Shown here: positions 1-11,534 of the stretch, one piece after another
Numbering within the stretch: the first letter of the stretch is position 1
Layout: every line of letters begins with the position of its first letter
NCBI GenBank assembly: GCA_024036415.1
Contig: JAMWET010005530.1
Location: forward strand, 60,001-124,000
Length of the DNA stretch: 64,000 bases
From: Prochilodus magdalenae
Lineage: Eukaryota; Chordata; Actinopteri; Characiformes; Prochilodontidae
Reading direction: 5' to 3'
Translations under genes and position numbers: made by a program
The notes under the pieces: generated by a model
The model's database searches: none
What the model was told of the DNA's origin: nothing
Seen by the model: the letters and a program-made list of their open reading frames with translations, nothing else

Positions 1-1101
1 ACCAATAATACCTCACTGGTCAAGATGCTATTAAAATAAAGTGATTCACTTCCATCTCCGACCGCATTTACCTGGTCGAAGCCTGAAAGGCCAAACTCTT
101 CATTTTCACAGAGGCATTGGCATTGGGCCTTGAATATTTTCACATAAGCATGCATTCATAAATTTGGAACAGGAATCCCTGCCGGGAAAAGTTGTAGGCA
201 AAAAAAGAGCAAATGAGTCATTCAGTAATTCCTCCTGAGTTTATAATTCCTCCATAAAGCACCTTAAAATAAAAGGAAAGCCACAATAAAAGACTGAAGT
301 CCAGGGAACGAGGATACTTAGACAAAGCCCAGTAATTAGATCTCATTTACTCTCCTCACAAATATCAGCTGGGACCAAAATGGAACTGATATTCCAGCAT
401 ATTGGATTCATCTCATTACAAAAAGGGCCAAAAACCCAGAATATCCACCATAACTAGGCCCAGCAAGGGCAGCAATTATCATCACGAAACAAGTTTTGCA
501 CAAACACACCTCAAACTGTGGCTAGAACGTCTGACTCAGGCGGAAGGCAGGCGTAACTGTGCCAGCCGCGCAATCAAGCCGCGGTGTCGACACAGCAAAG
601 CGCATCCCCCACTTCCCCGCCGCCTCAGTGACTAGAGCGCTTAACCTGCGTCTCCGAACACGCTGCCACCCTCCATGGGGCTCATTTTGCACCTCGCTAA
701 ATTTTGCACCCCACCAGATCTGCCTTGATTAAATCCAACACGTGTTGGAGCCCAGAACAACAAGAAGAGGAGGGGGCTCAGTTCTAAATCAATACTGCTG
801 CTGAACTTCAGCCCTGGGCTACAAAATCAGGCAGTGAGCGGGATAATTATTAAATTCAAAAAAGAGAAAATCAGCGCTCAATTATTACTGCATGCTGCAT
901 CTGGATCAAATATATCACTCTACTGACTGAGGAAGTACATAGGCAGAATATCTTTTGCTGGGTTTTTAAAGGAATCTGCTGTTTTAGGAGCACATGATCG
1001 GAGAGCATAGATAGTCATTTTCCTGTACTTCAGATCAAGGAGAAAGAATATCTTTTGCTTGTTGGCTTTTATCCTGACTTGACTGGATATTTTAAAACTT
1101 T

Positions 1102-1130
1102 TTTAATTAATTAATTAATTAATTAATTAA
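1102..1130. repeat. (TTAA)n microsatellite
   Basis: About seven perfect TTAA tetranucleotides lie in aff2 intron 1, just left of the AT tract. Confidence 0.95.
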
Positions 1131-1167
1131 CTATTTTTTATTTAATTCATACACATATATATGCATT

Positions 1168-1330
<163 letters not shown>

Positions 1331-1370
1331 ATTATTAATAACAATATACACTAATGTCCATAGTAATTGA

Positions 1371-1860
1371 CTTTATTGTTGTCCGAACAAACGACATATC
1401 TCCACGTTTTTCAGTTTTTTTGCATACTTTAAAAATACATTTAGCCCTTTACATTATGTGTAAATTTCATGATTAATGGACCAAAAAGAATTGGTACAAA
1501 GTCTGGTTCTATTGACTTGCACTAAAACTAATATAGGTTTCCTCTTGTAAAGTTGGCATTTTTGTTCTGGCAGCAGTAATGAACTACAAAGTTTAAAAAA
1601 TAATTGTACTAAACAATCCTTTATGCCCATTAACAACATTTGGCATATGACAAAATCGTATTCCACCAAAATAACAACTTTAAAGGAGAAAGAAATAAAA
1701 CATTCTTAACTTTGAATGGAAGTTAATGGAACCAGATATCTTTCCAAGTAATTTTGGAGCATTTCTATTGGTCCATTTCTCATGAAACTCTGACACATTG
1801 TAAGGACGGCTGTACTGTGTAAAGTAAAGAACAATAACTGTATGTAAAGATCCTCCTTTA
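1371..1860. mobile_element. MITE-like repeat, diverged or rearranged copy (family C)
   Basis: The left end carries TTGTTGTCCGAACAAACG followed by CATATCTCC. The interior at about 1665-1830 contains AACTTTAAAGGAGA, then GTTAATGGAACCAGA and ATTGGTCC. The same blocks occur in order at 36661-36927 and 42527-42750. This copy is longer than the others, so it may be two copies or contain an insertion. No coding capacity is seen. Confidence 0.5.
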
Positions 1861-3476
1861 AAATTCTACTTTAACTTTACGCATACAATTAGGACGAAAA
1901 GATGAATCACCTTCAGATCGAAATCACAATTTAAAAAAGAGCAATGCTGAGAGCTGCAATTTTAATGATAGGCTTTTTTGTCCATGCCATGTTTTATATG
2001 GGGAATGTTATCATAATATCAAAGCTTGTAAACTGTCTGTAGAAGAGTTAGACCGATCAGAGCCAGCCAAACAGCTATATGCTGTGACATCACAACCACA
2101 GCTAACTGAGAAAAAGGCTGATCTGGTCTTACTGACCAAACAACAGGCCTGGGCTAAGCACAGTCACACTACTGATCAGAAGAATCACAATTAGTCAGCC
2201 CCACACAGAACTAACCTGCAGCTACTCCTGAACGCCAGTGTGTATATATCAGCTAAGCACACAGAAACCAGCCTGGTCCTTTAAAGTGTACATCGAAACG
2301 TCTTGGGTGTTCATCCCTCAGTGTGAGCTGGCAGTGCGGTGCCGTCTTTCGGTTGTTCATGAACAGATTTCGGTCCAATCGTTACACAATGTATTCTAGA
2401 GCTGATCTCTCTTATTTACAAGTAGGTAGGTCCTACAGAACACTGAACTGCTGTTCCAGGTTTGGGTTCTATGTGGTACCACAGAAACTGAACTGATTGG
2501 AGAGCTTAAAATGTGCCTTTTAAAAAAGACAAAAAAAAGAGAGAGGGAAAAGAAAGAGTACTACAGCTGAAGACAATACATCAATCTAACCTCAGCTGGA
2601 AACGCTCACTGTGCACAAAGCCTGCACACACAAAAGTACTAATGAACTGGAGCTTGACGATTGATTCCATTCTCCCGGGCTCTGTGGAGAGAACTGATAG
2701 GCCCTCACAGAAGCATTTAAATGATCAAAATTAAACACGATGCATAAAGGACATCAAACAGGGACAAAGCAGAGAGCCTCAATTAAGAGGGGGAAAAAAA
2801 GCATAGCATCAGCCAAGACATGTTGTCTCTAAAAGCTAGCGGGCAAAGGTGAACGGCTCAAAAAGTCTAAGTAGGTACTCAGCGAGCTTATTCCACACAT
2901 CACAACCGAGGTGGTAAAAGCGCCGTGATTTTCTCCGACGAGCCCAAGGAGACGGGGGAACAAGAGGAGAGAGACAAGAGGGTAATATAAGGGAGGCGCT
3001 GGAAAAAGCAAAGCAAGCCGAAGGAGGAAGAGAATGGGAGCTGAACGTGAATGAGGGACATGCTGAAATTCTAGGGAAGCTCATTCATAGAAGCAAACAA
3101 AGGAAGAGCCAAAACCTTCCATGCCGTGGCAGCACACCGGCTGGTGTGTCACGCTGACCGGAGGCCTAGACGCTTTGGGTAACCGTACGGATGCTGAGTG
3201 CCTTAAAACGGCTACAGAGGTGGGGGAAACACGCTGGGTCTCTAAACTCAGCCACATGGTGGAGCTAAGCATTGTTATGGAATGTGCAAAGCAGAGGATT
3301 TGGGATAGAGTAGTGTTTAAGGCAAGGTATGGATATTACACATTATGAATATGTGCATATAAAATTCCAATTAAAAATCACAGGCATATATGCGAATACT
3401 GCCGCATCATAAACCCGCAGTAATGTAGGCGGTTTTGTATCTATAAGCCAAAGCTTTCATTCTTATAATGGTCCAC

Positions 3477-3528
<52 letters not shown>
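3477..3528. repeat. (TATC)n microsatellite
   Basis: About 13 perfect CTAT tetranucleotides lie in aff2 intron 1. Confidence 0.97.
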
Positions 3529-3605
3529 GCACTCTGTACTTCTACTATTAGAGACTAGTCCATCTGTTTCCCTGAACACTTGGTTAACCCCTTTCACCCA
3601 GTTCC

Positions 3606-3902
3606 TCTGTGTTGTGCTGGTGTGAGTGGATCAGATACAGCAGTGCTGTTGGAGGGTCTAAACACCTCAGTGTCACGGCAGGACTGAGAACAGTCCACCA
3701 ACCAGCCAACAGCATCCTGTGACCACTGATGAAGGACTAGAGGTGGACCAACACAAACTCTGCAGCAACAGACAAGCTATCATCTCTGACTACACTGTGA
3801 ACCAACAAGGTAGGAGTCTCTAATAGAGTGGACAGTAAGTGAACACTTCAGCAGCCCTGCTGTGTCTGATCCACAATACACACTAACACACACACTAACT
3901 CA
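3606..3902. mobile_element. Palindromic MITE (family B), copy 1
   Basis: The ends are inverted: the left has GTGCTGGTGTGAGTGGATCA, then GCAGTGCTG; the right has AGCAGCCCTGCTGTGTCTGATCCAC. The interior shares long blocks with 48643-48957, for example GAACAGTCCACCAACCA, CCTGTGACCAC and GATGAAGGACT. No protein is encoded, so this is a non-autonomous DNA element. From memory similar elements are abundant in otophysan fish. Confidence 0.75.
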
Positions 3903-3985
3903 GGGGTACGCTGCTTTATGGTGGTCCAGTGGTGAACAGAATGAAAGGGTGTTAGCAGAGGAGGTACAGAACACATACTTACACA

Positions 3986-4012
3986 CTATATATATATATA
4001 TATATATATATA

Positions 4013-4087
<75 letters not shown>
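3986..4087. repeat. (TA)n microsatellite
   Basis: About 50 TA dinucleotides with one TATC interruption, in aff2 intron 1 about 550 bp from the first exon. Confidence 0.97.
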
Positions 4088-4091
<4 letters not shown>

Positions 4092-4639
4092 AGTTTTATT
4101 AATTATTATTAATTAATGAAGCTTTGCATATACCATATAATTATCTAATATACTCAGAATATGAAGGTTTTTCTTTGACAGTACAGAAATTAAACAGGAG
4201 GCTTTTGTCTCATAATATCCACCAACTTCATGCTGCCTCAGCAAGCCACCGAACAAGCGCTCGAGGAAAGGTGTTCAGACGGGGGGAACGAAAAAGTCTC
4301 CTACTAGCCAAAGAACTACGTGGACTGCTGTTGAGGGCGAACTTGTACCGGCAGTGTGAGGTGGCAGTCCGTCTCTCAGCCTGAGGCCAGCACTTTCTCC
4401 CAGCAGCGTTCAGTGTCTAACCCTAAAACCCGGCACAATAAGACATTCCAACACATCCAGCCTGAATCCCGAAGCCATTCAGCTCGTATTATAGGGATGC
4501 CACAAGCTAAGCCACCCGTTCTGCTCTTCTGCACGGGGCTGACCACGTCAGTTCGCCGCTCCGGTACAGGAAAAAAAGCGCAGCTCCGTCACGACGAAGC
4601 CGTTTACAGGTAAACCAGCGCGAAATAAAGCAGGCTTAC

Positions 4640-4692
4640 CATTGCTGCTCCAGCTCCCAGTCCCTGAAGAAGTCAAACTCGAATAGGTCCAT
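4640..4692 (-). CDS. aff2: aff2 first coding exon (AF4/FMR2 family)
   Basis: Read on the minus strand from ATG at 4690-4692 this exon encodes MDLFEFDFFRDWELEQQ plus the first two bases (TG) of the next codon. A consensus GTAAGC donor follows at 4639-4634. From memory human AFF2 begins MDLFDFFRDWDLEQQC, so the exon matches apart from a small insertion after MDLF, and the split TG-N codon is compatible with the Cys. AFF2 is a nuclear AF4-family scaffold linked to transcription elongation and splicing. Only this exon is in the window; the remaining exons lie to the left. Position beside fmr1 in the same orientation supports orthology. AFF1, AFF3 and AFF4 start differently and do not sit next to FMR1. 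Confidence 0.88.
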
Positions 4693-4776
4693 GGCTCGTG
4701 CTCCGTTGTGTGAGTCGGTAAAAGGGTAACCAGTGGCCGCTGAGCGTCTGCGTCAGCCTGCATGCATGCAGGCACA

Positions 4777-4818
4777 GTGTGTGTGTGTATGTGTGCGCGC
4801 GCGCGCGTGTGTGTGTGC
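4777..4818. repeat. (TG)n(CG)n(TG)n alternating purine-pyrimidine tract
   Basis: A run of GT repeats (one GTAT break) leads into GCGCGCGCGCGCG and back into GT repeats. It lies about 85-125 nt upstream of the aff2 ATG. Alternating purine-pyrimidine tracts with a CG core are the best Z-DNA formers. The tract probably falls in the 5' UTR or core promoter. Confidence 0.9.
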
Positions 4819-4965
4819 CAGTGTACCGCTGCTAACTACGACTAGCTGTATTGTAGCAGCCCGTCTCTCCCTCACACTCTCTCTCCGCCGTGTGAGGAGA
4901 GCCTAAACTATACAGCCCTCACCGTCCGCCTGTATTCTGACAAGCCCCGCCTCCTACGCTCTGTG

Positions 4966-5041
4966 ATTGGCTGATACCGTCGCCGCTCCTGCGCCACGAT
5001 TGGCTAGTGGCTTACTCTTACACGCAGTCCGTCCAGCCAAT
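4966..5041 (-). promoter_or_regulatory. Cluster of three CCAAT boxes (probable NF-Y sites)
   Basis: CCAAT occurs on the minus strand at 4966-4970 and 4999-5003 (33 bp apart, about three helical turns) and on the plus strand at 5037-5041 (38 bp further). Each extends to AGCCAAT, close to the NF-Y consensus. Their spacing suggests cooperative binding at the aff2 promoter. Confidence 0.55.
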
Positions 5042-5221
5042 CCCAGCGCGGCAGAGGAGGGGCTTGTCCGAATACAGGTGGAAAAAAGGAAACCAGGTTG
5101 TCGTTCCCAGTTGGATAACATAACGGACAATGCAGCTCCGCCTCTTTTCGTGGTCAAAAATGAGTGCGCGGTGAGGTGTGAGACGTCACACACCTGAATA
5201 TAGGCTACAGGACCAGGTGCG

Positions 5222-6318
5222 ATGCTAGACTATCAGCGGGATTACGCTCGATTCACAGAGACGTTTGATGTGGAATTTTTCATCACCGGCCAAATGAAGG
5301 ATCTGAAAGATTCATTATTCGTTTCTTTAATCTCCAGTCAGAACAGCTATTATGTAAGGGAGTGTAATTCATTTTATCCTGGAGATATTTCTGAGCTGAA
5401 TAAATATGAGGGAATTCAAGTAAGAGGTTCCAAAACTGAAATAAACCAAAATAAACGATTTAAGCATGGTGCAAGACCTAGTAGCCCACCAAAACTGCCA
5501 CCATCAGATAAACAGTCTCTAGAAGAGCAATTTGTAGGATGATGCTACCTGTCTAATTCATACTGCAAACAAATCAGGGACGACACATCACCAGAAAGAC
5601 GTGGTGTTCATCCCTATCATAAGAAACAAGGAAATGCAGTCCCTACTTTTTGTCATTTCTTACCAGTCTATGAGAAACATTGTGAGTTCCGCATCAAACT
5701 TCATCCCTTTATCTACCCAAAGCATCTCCAATGGTGCGAAGTAACACACATGTCAGCTTTTTTTTCTTCTGTTTACATATTTTTTTGTTTGCTGCTGAAC
5801 GTGGATTCTTGCTGCGATCATGTGGAGGTGTTCCTTGCATCGTCAAATTTACTCTTCTCATTGGCCACCTTCAATATGATTGATAAATAGTTAGCAAACA
5901 TTGCTGGTCAGTGACATGTCCTCACCCTCTCTTGTTGGATTCGCCTCATACTCCACAGTACCTTGCCTCACTCGTCTATGTAGGTACAACGTGGTATTGT
6001 GAGACAGGATGGGCCAAGGCTAGGATAGGCTGAGGCTAACATGCTAATTCCAGCACACTGTAAATATTATTTAAGCAATAAGTCATGATAATTATTTTTT
6101 TTAAATTTATCTTAACTTATCTAAATTAAGTGTTGTGAGTTTTTAATCTTTCAGCTATAAAGAAATCGAAATTTGCAGGAGTCAAATGAACCTCACACCA
6201 TAAGCACTTAGCAATGCATGTTTAAAGTACAGATGTACATGATTTTTATGCCACTTGTCTCAATTATTGGCTTTAACTTATTTATTTAAGTTAAGGGAAG
6301 GATTGACAGATTGTTTTG
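5222..6318. other. No supported gene; unique DNA upstream of aff2
   Basis: There is a 106-codon open frame on the plus strand (5222-5542) pointing away from aff2. It has no recognisable domain and no sign of a partner exon, so I do not call it a gene. The rest is AT-rich with no repeat that I can see. Confidence 0.6.
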
Positions 6319-6690
6319 TTTTTATTATTATTATTTGTATAGCACTTTTTACAACCAATGTTGTCTCAAAGCAGCTTCACAAAAAATCAAATTGTTATGG
6401 AAAAGAAAAGAAAAACACAAAGTTAGTGTACAGATATTTGAGGGTGGGGCGTGAGGAAAACCGGGTCCAAGCCCCCCCTTGAGCAAGCCAGAGGCCACAG
6501 TGGCGAGGAAAAACTCCCATGAGAAGGAAGAAACCTCGAGAGGAACCAGGCTCAAGGGCGGAACCCAACCTCCTCAGGTCGAACCCGGATGAGACGAGAA
6601 AGACAGAACTACCAGGAGAAGAACATCTATTAGATCCAGTCTGATTAGTCCAGGAGGGAGTAACTGCAAGATGGAGTCGACTCATAGAAA
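6319..6690 (+). repeat. Dispersed repeat family A, copy 1
   Basis: A block TTGTATAGCACTTTTTACAA, then CAAAGCAGCTT, GGTCCAAGCCCC, AGGAAAAACTCCC and GAACCCGGAT occurs here and again, in the same order and orientation, at 26756-26990. The family looks like an interspersed fish element, but I cannot assign it to a class. This copy has an extra about 40-bp A-rich segment and a longer 3' part. Confidence 0.65.
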
Positions 6691-8790
6691 GAGTATGCTC
6701 AGAGCCAGACGCTGGTCAGTGTAATGGTTATGGTTATGCCGGTTGATAAAACAGGGCAGGAGACCCACAGAGGTGCTGATGCTCTGGAGCCTCAAGCTGT
6801 TTTGGGGGTTCTGATGTGATCACTCCAGAGAAATTCTAGTGCTTAACTAAGAAGAGGAAAGAAAGAGACAAAGAAGGAAAGAGAGAAAAGAAAGTGAGAG
6901 AGAGACAGACAGAGACCGATTGTTACTATCCATAGGCGGCTGGCAATATCTGTTGGCATATTGTTTTACTCACCCTCTTCATGCTGCCTTCCCCTCGGCC
7001 TAACTTTCATTGTGTGTATCTTCTTGGTATTCCAGGGTTAACGGCCAAACCACACTGCTGTTGGTGGTAAATGCAAGTTACCCTCACAAAACAGAACTTT
7101 TGCTGTTGGATTACAACCAATTCCATAATTACTCGACTCAAAATGACTTTGATTGAAAGAATAGTTCGATTCATTTCATTTAACAGAATAAGCCTGATTC
7201 ATTTGCTAGTAACAAATTCAATTCAAGTTATTTCATAGGTTGAACCAACTAAACACTTTTACAGTGTAGAAACCCAATTCAGTCCAATTACTCCAATTTC
7301 CAACTGAGGTAGAGAATGCACATAGATGTTCAATGTAAATGTGCTTCATTGGCCCATCCTAAAAAAATACTTAAACTTGTTTTAAGCAAATTTTGAAAGT
7401 TTGAATGCATGATTATTTCGAGTCAAGAAAACTAATTTGATTGCTTGTAACACATTAGAGTAGTCTTACAATGTTTTAAAGGGAGTCAGTGGGATATGTG
7501 AGTTGTGCCTGTAACAATCTGTTAATACTTCCTGTGGCTTAAATAAGTAAGTTGAAGCCAATAACTAAGTGACAAAAACGCATGTTAATGTGTAATAAGC
7601 ATTTCAAGCTTTCATTGCTAAGTTGAAACAGCAAGCGTTGTATGGTCAAACCCCAAAAAAGCCAAACTGGACGTACAGTCATGAGCTGAAGTAAACCGTA
7701 ATTCCAGTTTGATTTAACCTACAACTCTGAAGCAGTTTTTGAACTGAAGTTTTAGAGTTGAACCTGCTGAAATGTGCTACTGTGTAGCTCTCTGGATCTT
7801 TATACGCAGGCGTCTTTGATGTACAATCAAACTTTCATTTCTTTACATTCTGTAGATAATTTTAGTTCATGTTTTAAAAAATCCCACAGTTTAAACTTTT
7901 GTGAGAGAATTAAGCTCCACTCTTACTTCAAAATAAGCCACAAGGTGTTTCTGTCCATCTTTCCACTATGAGGTATGGGTCAGAAAGGAGGTGTAGCTGC
8001 CAATAAGTCATTCCTGAGAAAAGGAAATCGACAAAAAAGAAGAACATTTTTAAATAAACCATTAAAACATTTGGTGTTCTCAGAAAAATGGACTGACTCT
8101 ATGTGTTTGTGATCATGACAAGCAGAAAACACTAAATCGGCTTCTGAGGTAGGATTATGGAGGACTGGAAAAATGTCCTTGAACAGAATATCAAGAATAA
8201 GTCAAAGAACGGAAGCTTTAATAAAGCATATAAAGACTGAACACACTAAATATATATGAAACACTAACAGCAGTGAAAGTCTGATGGTATGGGTTTTCTC
8301 CTTTTCTCCTGATACTGTAATATGGATTAAGACCTTATGGCTGTTTGGAGTGGAAACTAATAAATGAAGGAGCTGTTCATCAGTAATGCTGTTTATTTGA
8401 ACTTGAATCTTTTGGCTGTGGTAGACATAAAACAGTGCATGCTGATTGGAAACTTTGTCGCTGGCATTGCAATAGGTAACAAAGGGAAACTAGCTGCTAT
8501 TTATTGCACAGAATCAAAAGATTTATAAAACATATTGATATTAATTGTACATTGTATGATGCTGCTGAAGAAACTGGATCTCAGCAATAATTAATCAGTA
8601 TATACATTGTACAGTATTTTTGCTTTAACCAATACCACAGCACTAAAGACTCTGATTGTTTTCTTGTTTTCATTTTGAATGACCTGGACCTTGGTTCAGG
8701 TGTATGGTTGTTTACTGTGCTTTGAGTTAATCTGTTTTCATTGTTGTTATTTTATTCATGTAAATTTCTTTATAAGATTACTAGACAAAA
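6691..8790. other. Intergenic, no gene seen
   Basis: AT-rich sequence with a GA-rich purine run at about 6845-6915. I see no conserved coding pattern, repeat array or mobile element with clear ends. Confidence 0.6.
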
Positions 8791-8795
8791 ATAAG

Positions 8796-9000
8796 TCACC
8801 TGCATCTAAACCATACCGAACAGCACGTAATATCTCCACAAGCTCTAATAACTGTGATTGGATTTGGCATGGATTGGACAAGTTTCTGGACGTAGGCTAC
8901 ATCAATGTTCAGACACTCTTGCATCAAAGAATTGCTCAGTTCGGCCAGATTTGGTGGATGCCTTCCCTGGCACAATTCTGAGGAGAGTTTCCTGTAGACT
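8796..9000 (-). pseudogene. Fossil of a Tc1/IS630-type transposase C-terminus
   Basis: The minus-strand frame reads PPNLAELSNSLMQECLNIDV then YVQKLVQSMPNPI. This resembles the end of Tc1/mariner transposases, typically L..AL..EW..IP....LV.SMP.R. The usual Trp and Pro are lost, and no DDE catalytic core or terminal repeats are visible, so it is a decayed fragment. Low similarity means a chance match is not excluded. Confidence 0.45.
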
Positions 9001-9174
9001 GGGATTTTAGCCACTGCTGGTAGACCTGTATGACAATACGCTTCCATACACCTGCAGATTCAGCTACTTCCTTCTCACTATGGTCTTTGGCACTATGGTC
9101 TTTTATCCAATCATTAACATCTGCTTTGGAGCTGTTTACCACACATGGAATCAGACATTCATCATTGATTGTTT

Positions 9175-9315
9175 AGTATAATATATATTTATTGTCTGAT
9201 TTATATGTTTGTATTGAAGTACTGTAAGGGACTACACACCTAAGTTTTTTACTCACCTTCACACCTGTGAAAATCTGATGTGACAATAAAAGTGATTTGA
9301 TTTGATTGAAGCAAA
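9175..9315 (+). repeat. Probable SINE/LINE 3' tail
   Basis: The sequence ends ATCTGATGTGACAATAAAAG then TGATTTGATTTGATTG. TGACAATAAA followed by tandem TGATT repeats is the usual 3' end of fish SINEs and L2/CR1-type LINEs. Only the tail is recognisable. Confidence 0.5.
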
Positions 9316-10999
9316 TAAAGATGGAACTGTTTCTTTCTTCAGTCTCTAAAGTGTTAAGCACTGAGCTCAGCTCAGCTCGATATTGTCCAAGGTTTAAGAG
9401 ACAAACTGTCTAAACACAGACAAACTCAAACAATCTTATATCTGGAATATTACTGCATGTGTGCACTATTTTGATATTTTTGATATTTTATGCCCATAAA
9501 ATGGTAACACTTTACATTAAGCATCAACTAACATGGAGTAATACATTCATAATGCAAGCCAAGGGCAGGACTCATCACTAAAGATCACCCACTCTCACTC
9601 TGAGCCAGACAGTTTGGCATGACACCATTAGTCTTAAAGGCAGTGGTCATAACGGTCTGCGTGCAGGTAGTCCTGCGCCAGGCAGCCGTCTGCCAATGGT
9701 GCTGGCAGGATGACTCATGGAGGCCATCACTGCTCACTAAACATTATTACCACCGCTGTTGTGGCGGTTGGGTCAGTCTGGTACAGCGATTAGGACCGTC
9801 TTTGCTTACACATACGCAACTGAGTGTGAAATTTGAACCATTCCTATGTCTCACGATGTCAAACCTACGCACCAAGTTTCATTCCTGTCGGTTGATTCCT
9901 TCTGGGTGCAGCTATTTGTGCAAGACTGTTTTGATGATGATGACACGTCTGTATGTGTAAATCTAAGATTTAATAAATATGTTATTCCTCATATGGCCAT
10001 TTGGAAAAATACACACCCGTTTTTACAGTATTGTGATATCCACTGCTGTATCCAGTCAAAGCACTGGAAACCCACTTTTAGAGCAGCTGCACCTGTTAGT
10101 GTGGTAGAGAGACGCGTTCTGACAAAACTGTTCCACAATTTTGCCTATTTATTTCCCTGATAGCATAACAGGAGCATTACACACATGAATACGCTGTCAG
10201 GAGCCTGTCTCCTCCCATTACTTCCTGATACAAATGTTCAGCTGCCTCCTATAAAGATCATGTTGTTGGAAAACAAGGCTCGAAACAGGCCCACATATGT
10301 TTATTGTTGACATCATAATGATTTGGAGGGAGGCATATGGCGGTCATGGTTCACGCAGTATATTACAAAAACACATTTCTCTTTTTTTTTGTGTGTTTGT
10401 GTGCATATTTTACATCGCCTCAGGGTGCCCTCTTATAATTCATAGCAGGGACTGCAAAACTGATATTAATCTTACCTTGAAATAACACAGAGGGGCTAGG
10501 AGAGATAAATTTCTGAGACGGAATGGCTTCCCGGACGTTACACGAATGGATGCTTTGCTGATGGATTCCACAACGGTCAGCCGCAGCATGTGGAGGATCT
10601 CGCTGTAGCTAACAATAGCTCAAACCGATACAGTGCGCACGCCTGCCCTTGTCACCTTGTCTTTGCCCACAAAAAAGGACACGTCTGACAGTTACTGCCC
10701 TCTGCAAGTGGCCAACGATAAAGCAAATCCGGTGCACGTGTAACGAGGGATGCTTCGATCCATTTGTTTTACAGACCCTCCTTGAAGGGGTCACTTGTGT
10801 TCATTGATGGTTCTGTTTTGCAGGTGCACACTATCACAGATCTCTATATTTCAGAGAACAGAGATCATTTTTAAAGTGATAGTTTATAGGCCGAAAATCT
10901 TATGTGCACAGATTAGCATCAACCAAGATGTGCTTTGTGTCTGAAGCTCTTTCCTTTAGTTTGCACTGGAGCTACAGACATAATGGATATTAATATCTA
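9316..10999. other. Intergenic with repeat fragments, no gene
   Basis: Fragments at about 9630-9750 (TCTGCCAATGG, ATCACTGCTCACT) recur at about 40150-40200. A stretch at 9845-9905 (CACGATGTCAAACCTACGCA) recurs at about 36533-36570. The rest shows nothing I can name. Confidence 0.5.
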
Positions 11000-11532
11000 C
11001 AGGGGTTGGACAATGAAACTGAAACACCTGGTTTTAGACCACAATCATTTATTAGTATGGTGTAGGGCCTCCTTTTGCAGCCAATACAGTGTCAGTTCGT
11101 CTTGGGAATGACATATACTGCGTCCTGCACAGTGGTCAGAGGGAGTTTAAGCCATTCTTCTTGCAGGATAGTGGCCAGGTCACTACGTGATGCTGGTGGA
11201 GGTTCGTCCTTCTTGGTGGTATGCTGACATTACTCTGGATACCGTGGCTCTTGATACATCACAAAGACTTGCTGTCTTGGTCACAGATGCGCCAGCAAGA
11301 CGTGCACCAACAGTTTGTCCTGTTTTGAACTCTGGTATGTCACCCATAATGTTGTGTGCATTGCAGTATTTTGAGCAGAACTGTGCTCTTACCTGCTAAC
11401 TGAACCTTCACACTCTGCTCTTACTGGTGCAGTGTGCAATTAATGAAGATTGGCCACCAGGCTGGTCCAATTTAGCCATGAAACCTCCCACACTAAAATG
11501 ACAGGTGTTTCAGTTTCATTGTCCAACCCCTG
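11000..11532 (-). mobile_element. Internally deleted Tc1-like element, copy 1
   Basis: This 533-bp element is flanked by TA on both sides (10998-10999 and 11533-11534), the Tc1/mariner target duplication. Its ends are perfect 31-bp inverted repeats starting CAGGGGTTGGACAATGAAAC. The minus strand carries a remnant of a Tc1 transposase N-terminal helix-turn-helix (FKxGQTVGxxLAG, SRATVSRVMSAYH in the sister copy). No catalytic DDE domain remains, so it could move only with transposase supplied in trans. Confidence 0.88.
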
Positions 11533-11534
11533 TA

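Larger units (their letters stand above)
4693..5220 (-). promoter_or_regulatory. aff2: aff2 5' UTR and CpG-rich promoter region
   Basis: Sequence upstream of the aff2 ATG is clearly richer in GC and CpG than the surrounding AT-rich DNA. It has no TATA box I trust. It contains three CCAAT boxes (4966-4970 and 4999-5003 on the minus strand, 5037-5041 on the plus strand), a GC box CCCCGCCTCC at 4945-4954 and a CRE-like GACGTCAC at 5182-5189. This is the usual layout of a dispersed-start CpG promoter. The start site cannot be fixed; somewhere in about 4830-4940 is plausible. Confidence 0.6.

Noticed and set aside
11187..11399. 70-codon frame shared by 11187-11399 (plus) and 35497-35709 (minus)
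   Set aside because: It is the antisense of the transposase N-terminal remnant in the two Tc1-like copies. The shared sequence comes from the element, not from a conserved gene.
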